From assembly GCA_963707575.1 (NCBI GenBank), contig OY970171.1, positions 310,001-374,000 of the forward strand: a stretch of DNA of 64,000 bases, given 5' to 3'. Of the stretch, positions 7,719 to 16,847 are shown one piece after another (the stretch's first letter is position 1; every line of letters starts with the position of its first letter). The notes beneath the pieces were generated by a model, which saw nothing but the letters and a program-made list of their open reading frames with translations, had not been told where the DNA came from and searched no databases. The position numbers were made by a program, and so were the translations under genes. Origin of the DNA: Gaiellasilicea sp963707575 (lineage in GTDB: Bacteria > Actinomycetota > Thermoleophilia > Gaiellales > Gaiellaceae).

Positions 7719-8554
7719 TCAGCCACTCCTTCTTCGTTGATTTGCAGTTCGTCCAGCGAGTCCGCGAGCTGGAGCGTGCGGCGCAGGAACCGCCGCGTGC
7801 GCTCGTCCCGCGGGTTGTCGAGCACGTCGGTCGGCCGCCCCTCTTCGACGATCCGTCCCTCGTCCATGAACACGAGCCTGTCGCCGACCTCACGGGCGAA
7901 TTGCATCTCGTGCGTGACGACGAGCATCGTCATCCCGGTGCGGGCGAGGTCCCGCATCACGATCAGCACTTCTCCGACGAGCTCGGGATCGAGCGCCGAG
8001 GTGACCTCGTCGAAGAGCATCACGTGCGGGTTCATCATCAGCGCGCGCGCGATCGCCACCCGCTGCTGCTGGCCGCCGGAGAGCTGATGGGGATGCTGCC
8101 GCGCCTTCTCGACGAGGCCAACCGAGTCGAGCAGCGCGAGCGCCCGCTTCTCGGCCTCCGACCGCGGCACCTTCCGGATCTTGCGCGCCGCGAGCGTGAC
8201 GTTGTCGATCGCACTCAGGTGCGGGAAGAGGTTGAACTGCTGGAAGACCATGCCGATGCGCTGGCGCACAGCCGAGACGTCGGCGCCCTTGCGAGTGATC
8301 TCGTCGCCCTCGAGGAAGATGCGGCCGGAATCGATCGGCTCGAGCAGGTTCGTGCAGCGCAGCAGCGTGCTCTTGCCGCTGCCGCTCCGGCCGATGATCA
8401 CGAGCGCCTCGCCCGCGGCGACCTCCAGGTCGATCCCGTCGAGCACGAGGTTGTCGCCGAAGCTCTTCCGCACGCCCTCGAGCCGGACGGCCGACCCGGG
8501 ACGAGCCCCGGCTTGCGTTCCGTCGTGCAGGCTGCTGGCCTCGGCCGCGCTCAT
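7715..8554 (-). CDS. Amino-acid ABC transporter ATP-binding protein
   Basis: 279 aa. Walker A is GRSGSGKST (55-63), the Q-loop lies in GMVFQQFNLFPHLSAIDNV, the signature is LSGGQQQR, Walker B is VMLFDEV, and the H-switch is VVTHEM. The DEVTSALD variant replaces the usual DEPTSALD, as in many GlnQ/HisP proteins. The 20 residues before the domain are low-complexity. It is the first gene of the operon ATPase - binding protein - permease - permease, an order that differs from the more common binding-protein-first arrangement. Confidence 0.93.
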   Translation of the reverse strand: MSAAEASSLHDGTQAGARPGSAVRLEGVRKSFGDNLVLDGIDLEVAAGEALVIIGRSGSGKSTLLRCTNLLEPIDSGRIFLEGDEITRKGADVSAVRQRIGMVFQQFNLFPHLSAIDNVTLAARKIRKVPRSEAEKRALALLDSVGLVEKARQHPHQLSGGQQQRVAIARALMMNPHVMLFDEVTSALDPELVGEVLIVMRDLARTGMTMLVVTHEMQFAREVGDRLVFMDEGRIVEEGRPTDVLDNPRDERTRRFLRRTLQLADSLDELQINEEGVAE

Positions 8555-8647
8555 CCGCGCGGGCCCGGCTTGCCGCCCGTATCGCTTTCCACCGACATCA
8601 GTGCCACGATCAAAGGAGAAGCGTGGCTGGAAGTCAAGAGCCGAGGG

Positions 8648-11600
8648 CTACTTGAACTTGAAGCTCGCGACGTGGGTCGAGCCGTCCACGAGGGTGACGA
8701 TGAGCTGCCGGCACGTGCCCACCCAGGCCTTGTTCGTCTTCCAGACGTAGTGGTACCGCTGCGAGGCTGCGTCGTAGCTGAGGCCGTTCGCCGCGGGGGA
8801 GTCGATCTCCTCGAGCGAGTCGTCCGGCTGGCTGGAGCTGCAGTTGACGCCGACGGAGGCCGGGCTCCCCGGCGCGAAGATGTTGAGGCCCCGATTTCCT
8901 CCGAGGCTGAACTTGATCGGCACGGAGCTGCCCGCCTTGACGACATTGACGATCGGGGGATTGTCGACGGGCTCGAAGAAGCCCGTGAACGGCCACACGA
9001 CGCGATAGGTTCGGGTCGCGGTCGTCGTGTGGCCGACGATGTCGGTCGCCGTCACCGTGAGCGTCTTCTCGCCGACCGTTCCGGTCGGGAGCGGGCTGCC
9101 GTTCGCGGTCGACCCGATGCACGACTTGACGCCGGAACCGGAGTCGAGGCACCTGAACGCTGCTGCGACGCTCTGGCCGAGCGTGAATGTGGCGTTGGGC
9201 GCCGGTGAGGTGATCAGGACCTGAGGCGCCGTCGCGTCGATCACGAAGCGCTTCTCCGCGTGCTCGCCGGCCGCCGTGTCGACCTCGACCACGTGCAACC
9301 CGTCGCGGGTGACCGACGCGGGCAGCGAGGCAGGCGTCAAGCCGTCGATCGTCACCGCGGCGCCGTCCGTCGGCGTGACGTCGACGGTGACGGGGCCGGA
9401 GAAGTAGTCGGGCAGCCCCGGCGCCTGCGTGCCCGTGAGCTCGATCGTGATCCCGTTCGGCGGGTCGGCCGGCTCCGGCTGCGCCTGGAAGTAGTGCGCC
9501 TTGTTCGTGCTCATCGCGCAGTTCCCGTCGGCGTCGCATGCCTGCACGATGTACTGCACGTTCGGACCGATCACCGGCGCGCCGCCGGTCCAGCGGCAGC
9601 TCCCCGGCGCGTCTGGCAGCAGGTCGACGCCGACCCAGGTGTCCTGGGTACCGGCGGTGTCGCCGAGGTCGTCGAAGAGGATGAAGACCCGCACGGCCGT
9701 GCAGGCGGACACCTCGAAGCCGACGTTCGTCCCGAATCGGGTCGCCTCGCTCGACACGATCGTCGGCGGCTCGTAGTCGGTGCTCGCGTTGTAGAAGACG
9801 CGGCCGCGGATCTGTGTCCAGCGACGCATGACGCTCGCTCCCTCGCTGCCGGGCGTGTCGTCGGTGAAGTACTGGCTCGTCGCGAGGTTGAGCTGCGAGC
9901 GGGTGCCCGTGACGCTCCTCGCAGTCGCCATCGTCGGAATGCCGCTCGGGAAGCCGATGTCGGTGAACGTCGGCTCGGGCGAGAGCGCCGTCGAGTCCGT
10001 CGTCGGCATCAGGAGCGACGGATCCCACGGCGAGTCGTCCTGCGAGACCAGCGACTCGACCAGGGCCGAGTGCGCGCGCTCGCCGGTCCTCGTCGCCGGC
10101 AGGGCGAGCGTCGAGACGAGCGGCCGGTAGTGGACGCCCGTGACCTGGCCCGCGTTCGTCCAGAAGTCGCCGAACTCTCGGTTCTCGCGCGTGAAAGCGG
10201 GCACGACCGCGAACTCGCCCGAGCGGAGCTGGCTGACGGGATCCAGCGTGATCGGGCCCTGGTTCGGAGCGGTTGCGCTCGTCGCACCGGGAATGGTCGT
10301 CGGTGCGGGCGGCTGCGGTGGCGGCGGCGAGCCGACGGGGGGCGGCGCTGAGCCGACACCGAAGAACGGCAGTCCGTAGAGCGTCGCCTGGAGGGTCGTC
10401 TTCTGCTCGTAGGCGCTGAAGCTTGCCCGGCCGAGGAAGTAGTCGGCCTTCGCCTGCGCGAGCGCCTCGCCGATCGTGAGCGAGCCGTTCAGGTTCCCCG
10501 CGAGCTCAGCCATCAGCTGCTCCGACCAGGCGATGGAATCGGTCGAGCCGAGCCCGAAGCCGGTGTTCGCCGCGAAGGCGCTGCGCTGCTCGCCGTACGC
10601 CTCGGCCCAGTCGCGCTTGATCGGGCTCGTCTCGCCCACGATCACGTTCGCGACGGGGAGTCCTGCGTGGCAGCCGATCGTGAAGACGATCCGCCGCGGC
10701 ATCGAGCCGGGACGGGCATCGAGGTCGGCAGTCGTGAACAGGTCGGAGGTGTCCCCCGTCGTGTTCCCGGCTGCCGGCAGCGCGCTGTGGTGGTCGTAGT
10801 GGCCGTTCAGCTGGTTGATCCCGGACGCGCCGGTCGTCGGGAAGAGCGCGCCCAGGAGCCCGACGCGGTTCCAGGTGTCGTCGATGAGCGTGCGCGTATT
10901 GGCGGCGCCGACGATTCCCGAGAGCTCCGAGGACGCGGCGGCGGTACCGTCGCTCGCGAAGTCGTAGCCGGAGCTGAAGGCCGAGTTGCGCGCCAGGATC
11001 CCGCTCGCGGCGACGAACTCGTTCAGCTGGCCGATGATCTGGCCCGGGCTCTCCACCAGCCGGCCGCCCGCGAGATCGGGCACGAAGACCTGCCGGGCGC
11101 CGACCTGGATCGGGTCGGTGTCGAGGTACGGGTCGTCCGAGAGCAGGTTCTCGCGAATGAAGGCGCCCGAGTACTGGTTGCCGGTGAACGTCGAGGCGTT
11201 GCCGCTCTCGTTGGCGATCAGCGTCAGGTCCGGGACACGGAAGAACGGGATCTGGTCGTCGCCGCCCACGAAGACGATGTACTTCAGCGACGGGCGGGTC
11301 AGGCGGATCGCGTTCACGGTGGCGGCGATCCCGCTCGCGACCGCGTTCGCGAGCTCGGGTGCGCACGGGTTCGCGTCCCAGGCGGTGTAGAGCGCGGCGT
11401 TGCTCCCGTAGGCCTCGACGGGGACGACGGCGCCGGCGACGCCGAGCGCGTTCCGGCCGGCGACGTTCGCGAGCGAGGCGAGCACGTCGTTCGCGGGGCC
11501 GGTGCCGTACGTCCGGCCGAGCCGGAGCCTGTTGACGAGGAAGAGCGTGTTCACGTTCGCCGGGATCGCGACCTGCGCACCCGCCGTGCCCTGGGTCGGG

Positions 11601-14600
11601 AACGGGAAGCTGCGCGGCGCGCACGGCCCGACGGTCGGCGGTGGGGTGGTCGTCACGCGCAGGGTGTAGGGCCGCGGCGAGCTCGCGTCGTTGTAGCCCG
11701 ACACCTGCAGGACGTAGTAGCCGCCCCCGCCGAGCGAGATCGCCGAGACGTCTTCGGGATCGTTGCCGCGGAAGATCGACTGGCCGGCGATCGGCAGATC
11801 GACCGTCGAGATGTCCTGCAGCCCTCCCGGCTCGAGCTGGCGGCCGAGATCGGTCAGGCCGATCCCGTCGTCCGGGATCGGGGCGTTCTGCAACGGGACG
11901 CCGACGGTGCCCGTGTTGACGAGCGGCGGCACCGTCGCCGGGGCATAGAGCGTCAGGTCGTAGTCCGCGGCCAGGTTCGTCATCCGCACGGTCAGCCGGG
12001 TACCGGCCGGCGGGGTCGGGATGCGGTAGAAGTCGGTATCGCCCTCCTGGTCGAGGTAGGAGAGATCGACCTCGACGTCGGGCTCGACGATCGGCGCGGT
12101 CGCCGGATCGTCGTTCGGCTCGAAGACGGTGCGCACGACGACGTCGTGGGTGTCGGCCGCCTCGAGCTCGGTGCCCGCGGCGGTGACGGACAGCGACGCG
12201 CTCGTCGGCCCGAGATCGATGCCGGGGAGAGCGTCGAAGTCGAGCCGGTGCTCCACGCCGAAGGCGACGTCCGCGACCGTCCACGTCAGGGTGCGGCCGT
12301 CCGTCGAGACGCTCGGGTCCGGTAGCGGGGCCGTGGAGCCGCCGGCGACGAGCGCTGAGGTGCCCGCGGCGTAGCGCCACCCCTTCGGCAACGTGACGGC
12401 CACCGTGGCCTCGCCCGCGCTGCCCTCGTCTCCCGCGAGCGTGAACGCTGCGTGCCACGTCAGCCCGCCGTTCGTCCCGAAGCTGCCGAGCACGTCCGCG
12501 GAGAGCGTCTCCCAGGCGACGCCGGCGCGCGTGATGAAGAGTGCGAGCAGGTCGTTGAACGTGAGCCCGGAGGGCGTCGGCAGGCCCTCGAGCAGGTCGC
12601 CGACGGTCAGCGGCGGCTCGCCGTAGAAGATCAGGTCGCCGAGCGTGAAGCCGCCGAGCGAACCGGCGAGGTGCGAGAGCGTGGCCGTCTCCTTGATGTG
12701 CCCGGCCGCGAAGGCAGCGCCGAGCGTCGCCTCGGTCGTCACGGTCAGGACGTCGGCCGGGTTGCGCAGCCCGGCGACGGGAATCGAGCCGAGCGGCGAC
12801 GAGGTGGCCAGGATCCGGCGCAGCGACAGCTCGCCGAAGCCGGAGGCTGCGAGGTCGAAGTTGTCGATCGGGAAGTTGTCGATCGGCGACACCGACAACG
12901 GCATGTTGTCGATGGGGAAGTTGTCGATCGGCATGTTGTCGATCGGGAAGTTGTCGATCGGGAAGTTGTCGATCGGGAAGTTGTCGATCGGGAAGTTGTC
13001 GATCGGCGCGCCGGTGAGCGCCGCCCCGAGCACGGTCTGCGAGCCGATCGTCTGCGCCCGGTTGGCGGGCGTGCAGTTGACGGGCGGGCCGCTCAGGGCG
13101 GCGCACCAGTCGGTCAGCGCGTCTCCCCCGCCCAGCGGGTTGATCTGCGAGAGCGGGATCGCGCCGACGGCGAGCGCCTCGAAGCCGAGCCGCCGCAGCT
13201 TCGAGCTGCCGAAGTCCAGCTGCTCGAACAGGAGCTGCGGCGTGCTGCTGCCCGGCGTGAGCGCCGGCGAGGGCGGCGTGGCGAGCACGAGCTGCGCCAG
13301 CGAGACGCTTTGCGGAGGCACACCGGCGTACCGCGAGCCCTCGAGCACCTTCGGCCAGCCACCGGGATACGTGATCCCGATCGTCGAGAGCGGCACGTCG
13401 TCGAGCTCGGAGGCGACCGTCGGCGCATCGAACGGGAAGTTGTCGATCGGGAAGTTGTCGATGGGGAAGTTGTCGATCGGGAAGTTGTCGATCGGGAAGT
13501 TGTCGATCGGGAAGTTGTCGATCGGAAAGTTGTCAATGGGGAAGTTGTCGATCGGGAAGTTGTCGATCGGCGCCGGGGCGACGGCGGATGCGGGAGCCGG
13601 CTGGAGGATCGAGAGCGGGAAGTTGTCGATCGGCAGCTGACTGGCGCCGGCCTCGGTCGAGTCCGCATCGGTGGTCAGCGCGGCGGTGATCCCCGTCGGC
13701 GTGGCCGCCGGGCTGAGGTCGCGCACGAAGACGTCGATGGCCGCGTTCGTGTCCTCCTCAGGCCCCAGCAGGTCGTCCGCCGCAGAGGAGAACGTCACAT
13801 GGCGGCCGTCGGCGCTGAGGGCGGACAGCAGCCCGTTGTGGCTGGAGCCGTTCCCGGCGACGCCGGCCGGAGTCAGGTCGACGACGCGCGTGGTACCGCC
13901 CGCGAGGTCGCGGGCGTAGACGTGGATCCCGCCCGCGTCGGTCAGCGGGCTCAGGTTGGACGCGGCCGAGGTGAACGAGACGATCAGGCCGTCGTCGCTG
14001 AGCGCAGGCGCCGAGGCCTGCGCGTTCCCGCGCTCACCCGTCCCGCTCAGGTCTGCGATCTCGGTCGTCGCGGCCGCGAGGTCGCGCACGAAGACGTGGC
14101 CGTTCGAATCGGCCGGAATGCCCGGCGCGAGGTTCTCGGCGTTCGAGAGGAAGGCGATCCTGCTTCCGTCGGCACTGAGCGAGGGCGGCCACGCCGGCGA
14201 GCTGTCCGCGTCGCCCTGAGCCCCCGCGGAGGAGATGCTGACGCGCGTCGTCTCGCCGGTCTCGCGGTCGTGCACGAACACGTCTGTCGCTCCGTTTGTG
14301 TCGTTCTCGACGAGGTTGCTCGCGGCCGAGGCGAAGGCGACGAAGCGCCCGTTGCCGCTCAGCGCGGGATAAAAGCTCGGCCCGTTCGCCTGGACGCCGG
14401 CGCTCGAGACGCTGACCCGCTCCGGGCCGGCGCTGCCCAGCTCGCGCACGTAGACGTCGGACACGCCGTTCGAGTCCTCGCCCTCGGCCAGGAGGTTGGT
14501 CGCGACAGTGTCGAACGCGACGGCGTTGCCTGCGGCGGAGATCGAGGGGTGCTGGCTCGAGCCGTTTGCGATCGACGCGCCGACCGCATCGACGAGCTGC

Positions 14601-16744
14601 GTGGAGCCCGCGTCGAGGCTGCGCCGGTAAACGTGCCAGGTACCCGTCCCGGGGACGCAGCTCTCGCCGACGCACGCGAGGTTCGAGGCGAGCGACTGGA
14701 ACGCGGCGAAGCCGCCGCCGCCCGCGACCTGAACCCAGCCGCTGTTCGCGTTGCCGGGCTGGACGCCGTCCGGGTTCGGGATGCTCGAGCTGAGCAACGT
14801 CGTGGTGCCGGCCGCGCGGTCGCGCGCATAGGCCTGGACGAGCTCGAGGCTCCCGATCGGGGTGAGGTTCAGCGCCGCGGACTCGAAGCCGACGAGGTTC
14901 CCGTCGTCGCTCAGGGACGGGAAGACGCTCGCGCCGCCGTTCACCTGGATCCCCGCAGCGGACAGGCTGGCGATGAACGTCTCGCCGGTCACATCCGGGG
15001 CGGGCGCGGCCAGGATCGTCCAGGTGCGCACTTCCGGGGTCGCGTCCGTGTTGCCGGACGGGTCGGTCGCCTGCGCCGTGAAGGTGTGCTCGCCGAGCCC
15101 GAGCTCCGAGAAGAACTCGGTGCCCTCGCAGCCGTCCACCAGCTCGCCGTCGAGCGTGCAGGCGAACGTCGAGCCTTCCTCGTTCGAGCCGACCGTAAAG
15201 GAGGCGACCGTGTCGGTCGTCGACTCGCCGGGGCCACCCGCGATCTCGGTCACCGGCGGCGTCCGGTCGAGGTCGACCTCGATCGAGTTCACATAGGACG
15301 CCCCACCCTCCTCGAGCGCACGCGCGGTGACGATCGCGCCGTCTCCGACGACGTCGCCGGCCTCGAAGCTCGCCTCGTAGGGAGCCTCGGAGTCGGTTCC
15401 GAGCGCGTGCGTGCCGGCGTCGTCCGTGTAGGAGAACTGCATCTGGATGATCGCGTGCACGTCGCCCCCGGAGGCGCTGACGGCGACCGTGCCCACGACC
15501 GTCGTCCCGGCGACCGGCGCGGAGATCGCCGGCACCGGCTGCCAGTCGGGGAAGCCGTTGCGCGCGCCCGCGACGACCTGCGTGGGATCGCCGCCGTCGG
15601 CGCTGATCGTGGCGAGGTCGAAGTTGCTGTTGCCGAACCGCGTCGTGACGTAGGCGACGCGAGACCCGTCGGGCGACCAGGCGGGATCGGCGTTGTACGC
15701 GCCGTCCGCCGTCAGCGGGGTGGCGACCGGCTCCGCGGTCACCGGGTCGACCGTCCACAGCTCGTGCTGGTCGCCGGCGCCGGCCCGGACGAAGACGATC
15801 TTCCCGCGCACTCCCCAGTCGGGGTCGGTGTCGCTCTGCGGTCCGCTGGTGAGGACCCGCAGGTCGCCGGTCAGGTCGACACGCTTCGTGAAGATCTGGC
15901 AGGGCTGGCCCGCTGGGCAGTACTGGAATGTCAGCTCGTCTCCGTTGGGGGAGAAGGATGGCGCGCCGGCGGGGTGCTCGCCCCGGAAGATCGTGGTGAC
16001 TGCGCGCGTGGCGACGTCCATGACGTAGATCCCGTTGAAACCGACGACTCGGTCACTCTCGAAGGCGATCAAGCGTCCGTCGGGAGACCAGGCAGGTGCG
16101 CCGTCGTAGCGGTCGTTGTTCGTCAGCTGAACGCGCCCATCCGGCCCATCGAGGTACAGCTCGAAGGCGCTGGCCGGGTCCGCGACGTCCTTGGAGGCGA
16201 ACACGGTGCGGGAGCCGTCAGGCGAGACCGCAACCAGCTGGTCGGCAGACGGATCGGTGACGACGCCCTGCAGACCGCTGCCGACCGGGCGAACGGAGTA
16301 GATGTCGTGGTTCTGGTCGGGAAGGCTCGTCGAGCGGAGGAAGAAGATCCGGCCGTTGCCCGGCAGCTCGAGCGGCTGGATCGTGTAGCTCTGGTCGAGC
16401 GCCTCGGAGAGCACGTAGCCGAGGCAGTTGCCCGCCTTGTCCACGGCGACCCACGGATGTGTGAGCCAGGTGGGCTGCGAGTAGCCGGCGCCGTCCTGCA
16501 GCGTCGCATAGTGGATGCGGTCACCCTCGTAGTCGAGCCAGTAGATGTCCACCTCCGTGCCGCTCTCGTTCACGAAGGTGATCTGCGAGGGCGTCGAGCC
16601 GTCGATCGATTGCGCCTGCGTGACGTGGCAGTTCGGGTTCACGACGGCCGAGCCCGACGGCACGACGACGGCAGCGGCCAGGGCAACCGCCATCAAGCCG
16701 AGCGCAGCCACCGTCCAGGTGTGACGGCGTAGCGAAGCCCTCAA
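8648..16744 (-). CDS. Giant secreted multidomain protein: TolB-like propellers, PIDNF repeats, PPC and C25-like (gingipain-type) peptidase, PxKF tail
   Basis: 2,698 aa from a TTG at 16744; the frame is open to 17023, but a start there would overlap the divergent gene and bury the signal peptide (about 1-35, RRHTWTV then a hydrophobic core to SGSAVV). Order: TolB/PD40 propeller repeats (about 135-400, several SPDG blades); an Ig-like actinobacterial repeat (about 490-580); a second TolB-like block (about 590-1015, LSDDG/SADG blades); PIDNF arrays at 1059-1103 and 1247-1296; a DUF11-like segment (about 1440-1545); a PPC domain (about 1545-1700, EGDTDFYRI); a C25-like peptidase (about 1705-2125) with candidate catalytic H1982 (NGHYDH) and C2025 (TIGCHAG); Ig-like segments; and a PxKF domain (about 2580-2698). 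It is probably a cell-surface or extracellular protease. Activity is inferred from the His-Cys spacing and the YIVFVGGDDQIP strand. Confidence 0.85.
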   Translation of the reverse strand: MRASLRRHTWTVAALGLMAVALAAAVVVPSGSAVVNPNCHVTQAQSIDGSTPSQITFVNESGTEVDIYWLDYEGDRIHYATLQDGAGYSQPTWLTHPWVAVDKAGNCLGYVLSEALDQSYTIQPLELPGNGRIFFLRSTSLPDQNHDIYSVRPVGSGLQGVVTDPSADQLVAVSPDGSRTVFASKDVADPASAFELYLDGPDGRVQLTNNDRYDGAPAWSPDGRLIAFESDRVVGFNGIYVMDVATRAVTTIFRGEHPAGAPSFSPNGDELTFQYCPAGQPCQIFTKRVDLTGDLRVLTSGPQSDTDPDWGVRGKIVFVRAGAGDQHELWTVDPVTAEPVATPLTADGAYNADPAWSPDGSRVAYVTTRFGNSNFDLATISADGGDPTQVVAGARNGFPDWQPVPAISAPVAGTTVVGTVAVSASGGDVHAIIQMQFSYTDDAGTHALGTDSEAPYEASFEAGDVVGDGAIVTARALEEGGASYVNSIEVDLDRTPPVTEIAGGPGESTTDTVASFTVGSNEEGSTFACTLDGELVDGCEGTEFFSELGLGEHTFTAQATDPSGNTDATPEVRTWTILAAPAPDVTGETFIASLSAAGIQVNGGASVFPSLSDDGNLVGFESAALNLTPIGSLELVQAYARDRAAGTTTLLSSSIPNPDGVQPGNANSGWVQVAGGGGFAAFQSLASNLACVGESCVPGTGTWHVYRRSLDAGSTQLVDAVGASIANGSSQHPSISAAGNAVAFDTVATNLLAEGEDSNGVSDVYVRELGSAGPERVSVSSAGVQANGPSFYPALSGNGRFVAFASAASNLVENDTNGATDVFVHDRETGETTRVSISSAGAQGDADSSPAWPPSLSADGSRIAFLSNAENLAPGIPADSNGHVFVRDLAAATTEIADLSGTGERGNAQASAPALSDDGLIVSFTSAASNLSPLTDAGGIHVYARDLAGGTTRVVDLTPAGVAGNGSSHNGLLSALSADGRHVTFSSAADDLLGPEEDTNAAIDVFVRDLSPAATPTGITAALTTDADSTEAGASQLPIDNFPLSILQPAPASAVAPAPIDNFPIDNFPIDNFPIDNFPIDNFPIDNFPIDNFPIDNFPIDNFPFDAPTVASELDDVPLSTIGITYPGGWPKVLEGSRYAGVPPQSVSLAQLVLATPPSPALTPGSSTPQLLFEQLDFGSSKLRRLGFEALAVGAIPLSQINPLGGGDALTDWCAALSGPPVNCTPANRAQTIGSQTVLGAALTGAPIDNFPIDNFPIDNFPIDNFPIDNMPIDNFPIDNMPLSVSPIDNFPIDNFDLAASGFGELSLRRILATSSPLGSIPVAGLRNPADVLTVTTEATLGAAFAAGHIKETATLSHLAGSLGGFTLGDLIFYGEPPLTVGDLLEGLPTPSGLTFNDLLALFITRAGVAWETLSADVLGSFGTNGGLTWHAAFTLAGDEGSAGEATVAVTLPKGWRYAAGTSALVAGGSTAPLPDPSVSTDGRTLTWTVADVAFGVEHRLDFDALPGIDLGPTSASLSVTAAGTELEAADTHDVVVRTVFEPNDDPATAPIVEPDVEVDLSYLDQEGDTDFYRIPTPPAGTRLTVRMTNLAADYDLTLYAPATVPPLVNTGTVGVPLQNAPIPDDGIGLTDLGRQLEPGGLQDISTVDLPIAGQSIFRGNDPEDVSAISLGGGGYYVLQVSGYNDASSPRPYTLRVTTTPPPTVGPCAPRSFPFPTQGTAGAQVAIPANVNTLFLVNRLRLGRTYGTGPANDVLASLANVAGRNALGVAGAVVPVEAYGSNAALYTAWDANPCAPELANAVASGIAATVNAIRLTRPSLKYIVFVGGDDQIPFFRVPDLTLIANESGNASTFTGNQYSGAFIRENLLSDDPYLDTDPIQVGARQVFVPDLAGGRLVESPGQIIGQLNEFVAASGILARNSAFSSGYDFASDGTAAASSELSGIVGAANTRTLIDDTWNRVGLLGALFPTTGASGINQLNGHYDHHSALPAAGNTTGDTSDLFTTADLDARPGSMPRRIVFTIGCHAGLPVANVIVGETSPIKRDWAEAYGEQRSAFAANTGFGLGSTDSIAWSEQLMAELAGNLNGSLTIGEALAQAKADYFLGRASFSAYEQKTTLQATLYGLPFFGVGSAPPPVGSPPPPQPPAPTTIPGATSATAPNQGPITLDPVSQLRSGEFAVVPAFTRENREFGDFWTNAGQVTGVHYRPLVSTLALPATRTGERAHSALVESLVSQDDSPWDPSLLMPTTDSTALSPEPTFTDIGFPSGIPTMATARSVTGTRSQLNLATSQYFTDDTPGSEGASVMRRWTQIRGRVFYNASTDYEPPTIVSSEATRFGTNVGFEVSACTAVRVFILFDDLGDTAGTQDTWVGVDLLPDAPGSCRWTGGAPVIGPNVQYIVQACDADGNCAMSTNKAHYFQAQPEPADPPNGITIELTGTQAPGLPDYFSGPVTVDVTPTDGAAVTIDGLTPASLPASVTRDGLHVVEVDTAAGEHAEKRFVIDATAPQVLITSPAPNATFTLGQSVAAAFRCLDSGSGVKSCIGSTANGSPLPTGTVGEKTLTVTATDIVGHTTTATRTYRVVWPFTGFFEPVDNPPIVNVVKAGSSVPIKFSLGGNRGLNIFAPGSPASVGVNCSSSQPDDSLEEIDSPAANGLSYDAASQRYHYVWKTNKAWVGTCRQLIVTLVDGSTHVASFKFK
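12857..13006 (-). repeat. PIDNF pentapeptide array 2 (ten 15-bp coding units)
   Basis: Ten contiguous 15-bp units encode, in order, four PIDNF, PIDNM, PIDNF, PIDNM, PLSVS, and two PIDNF (residues 1247-1296 of the giant protein). The PLSVS unit resembles degenerate units flanking both arrays (PLSIL, VPLST, IPLSQ, SPLGS), suggesting an ancestral P-[IL]-[DS]-x-hydrophobic repeat from which the perfect arrays were amplified. Confidence 0.95.
13436..13570 (-). repeat. PIDNF pentapeptide array 1 (nine 15-bp coding units)
   Basis: Nine contiguous units all encode PIDNF (residues 1059-1103), bounded by PFDAP on the C-terminal side. Two units differ at the DNA level (13451-13465 and 13526-13540), but every change is synonymous, which argues for selection on the peptide. 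A further single unit at 13619-13633 is followed by a PLSIL unit (13604-13618). Confidence 0.95.
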
Positions 16745-16847
16745 TTTGTCGAGCCTGCCGCAGATCCTGGCCCCTCCTCCCGTTGCCGCCGACCCTACTC
16801 CTCTCCGCCGGGATTTCCTAGAGATTTCGTCGCTTTCGTGCGCAACA
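16745..16847. promoter_or_regulatory. Divergent intergenic region between the giant protein and the cyclase gene
   Basis: These 103 bp must carry the 5' ends of two divergent transcripts. I see no confident -10/-35 pair. A GGGAGGAGGGG block (on the minus strand) lies about 25 nt before the proposed TTG of the giant gene, too far for a normal ribosome site. The start of that gene is therefore less certain than its domains. Confidence 0.4.

Noticed and set aside
8603..8627. GCCACG-N13-CGTGGC dyad upstream of the amino-acid transporter operon
   Set aside because: Only 6 bp per arm with a long spacer; such dyads are expected by chance in this base composition.
12857..13570. CRISPR-like array of short direct repeats
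   Set aside because: Units are 15 bp, contiguous and without spacers, all in frame in a large protein with synonymous changes.
12452..16732. Very long plus-strand open frame with repeated EVVDR peptide
   Set aside because: It is antisense to the giant secreted protein. The repeats are the complement of the PIDNF units, and the rest is Arg/Ala-rich with no recognisable domain, as expected for GC-rich DNA.
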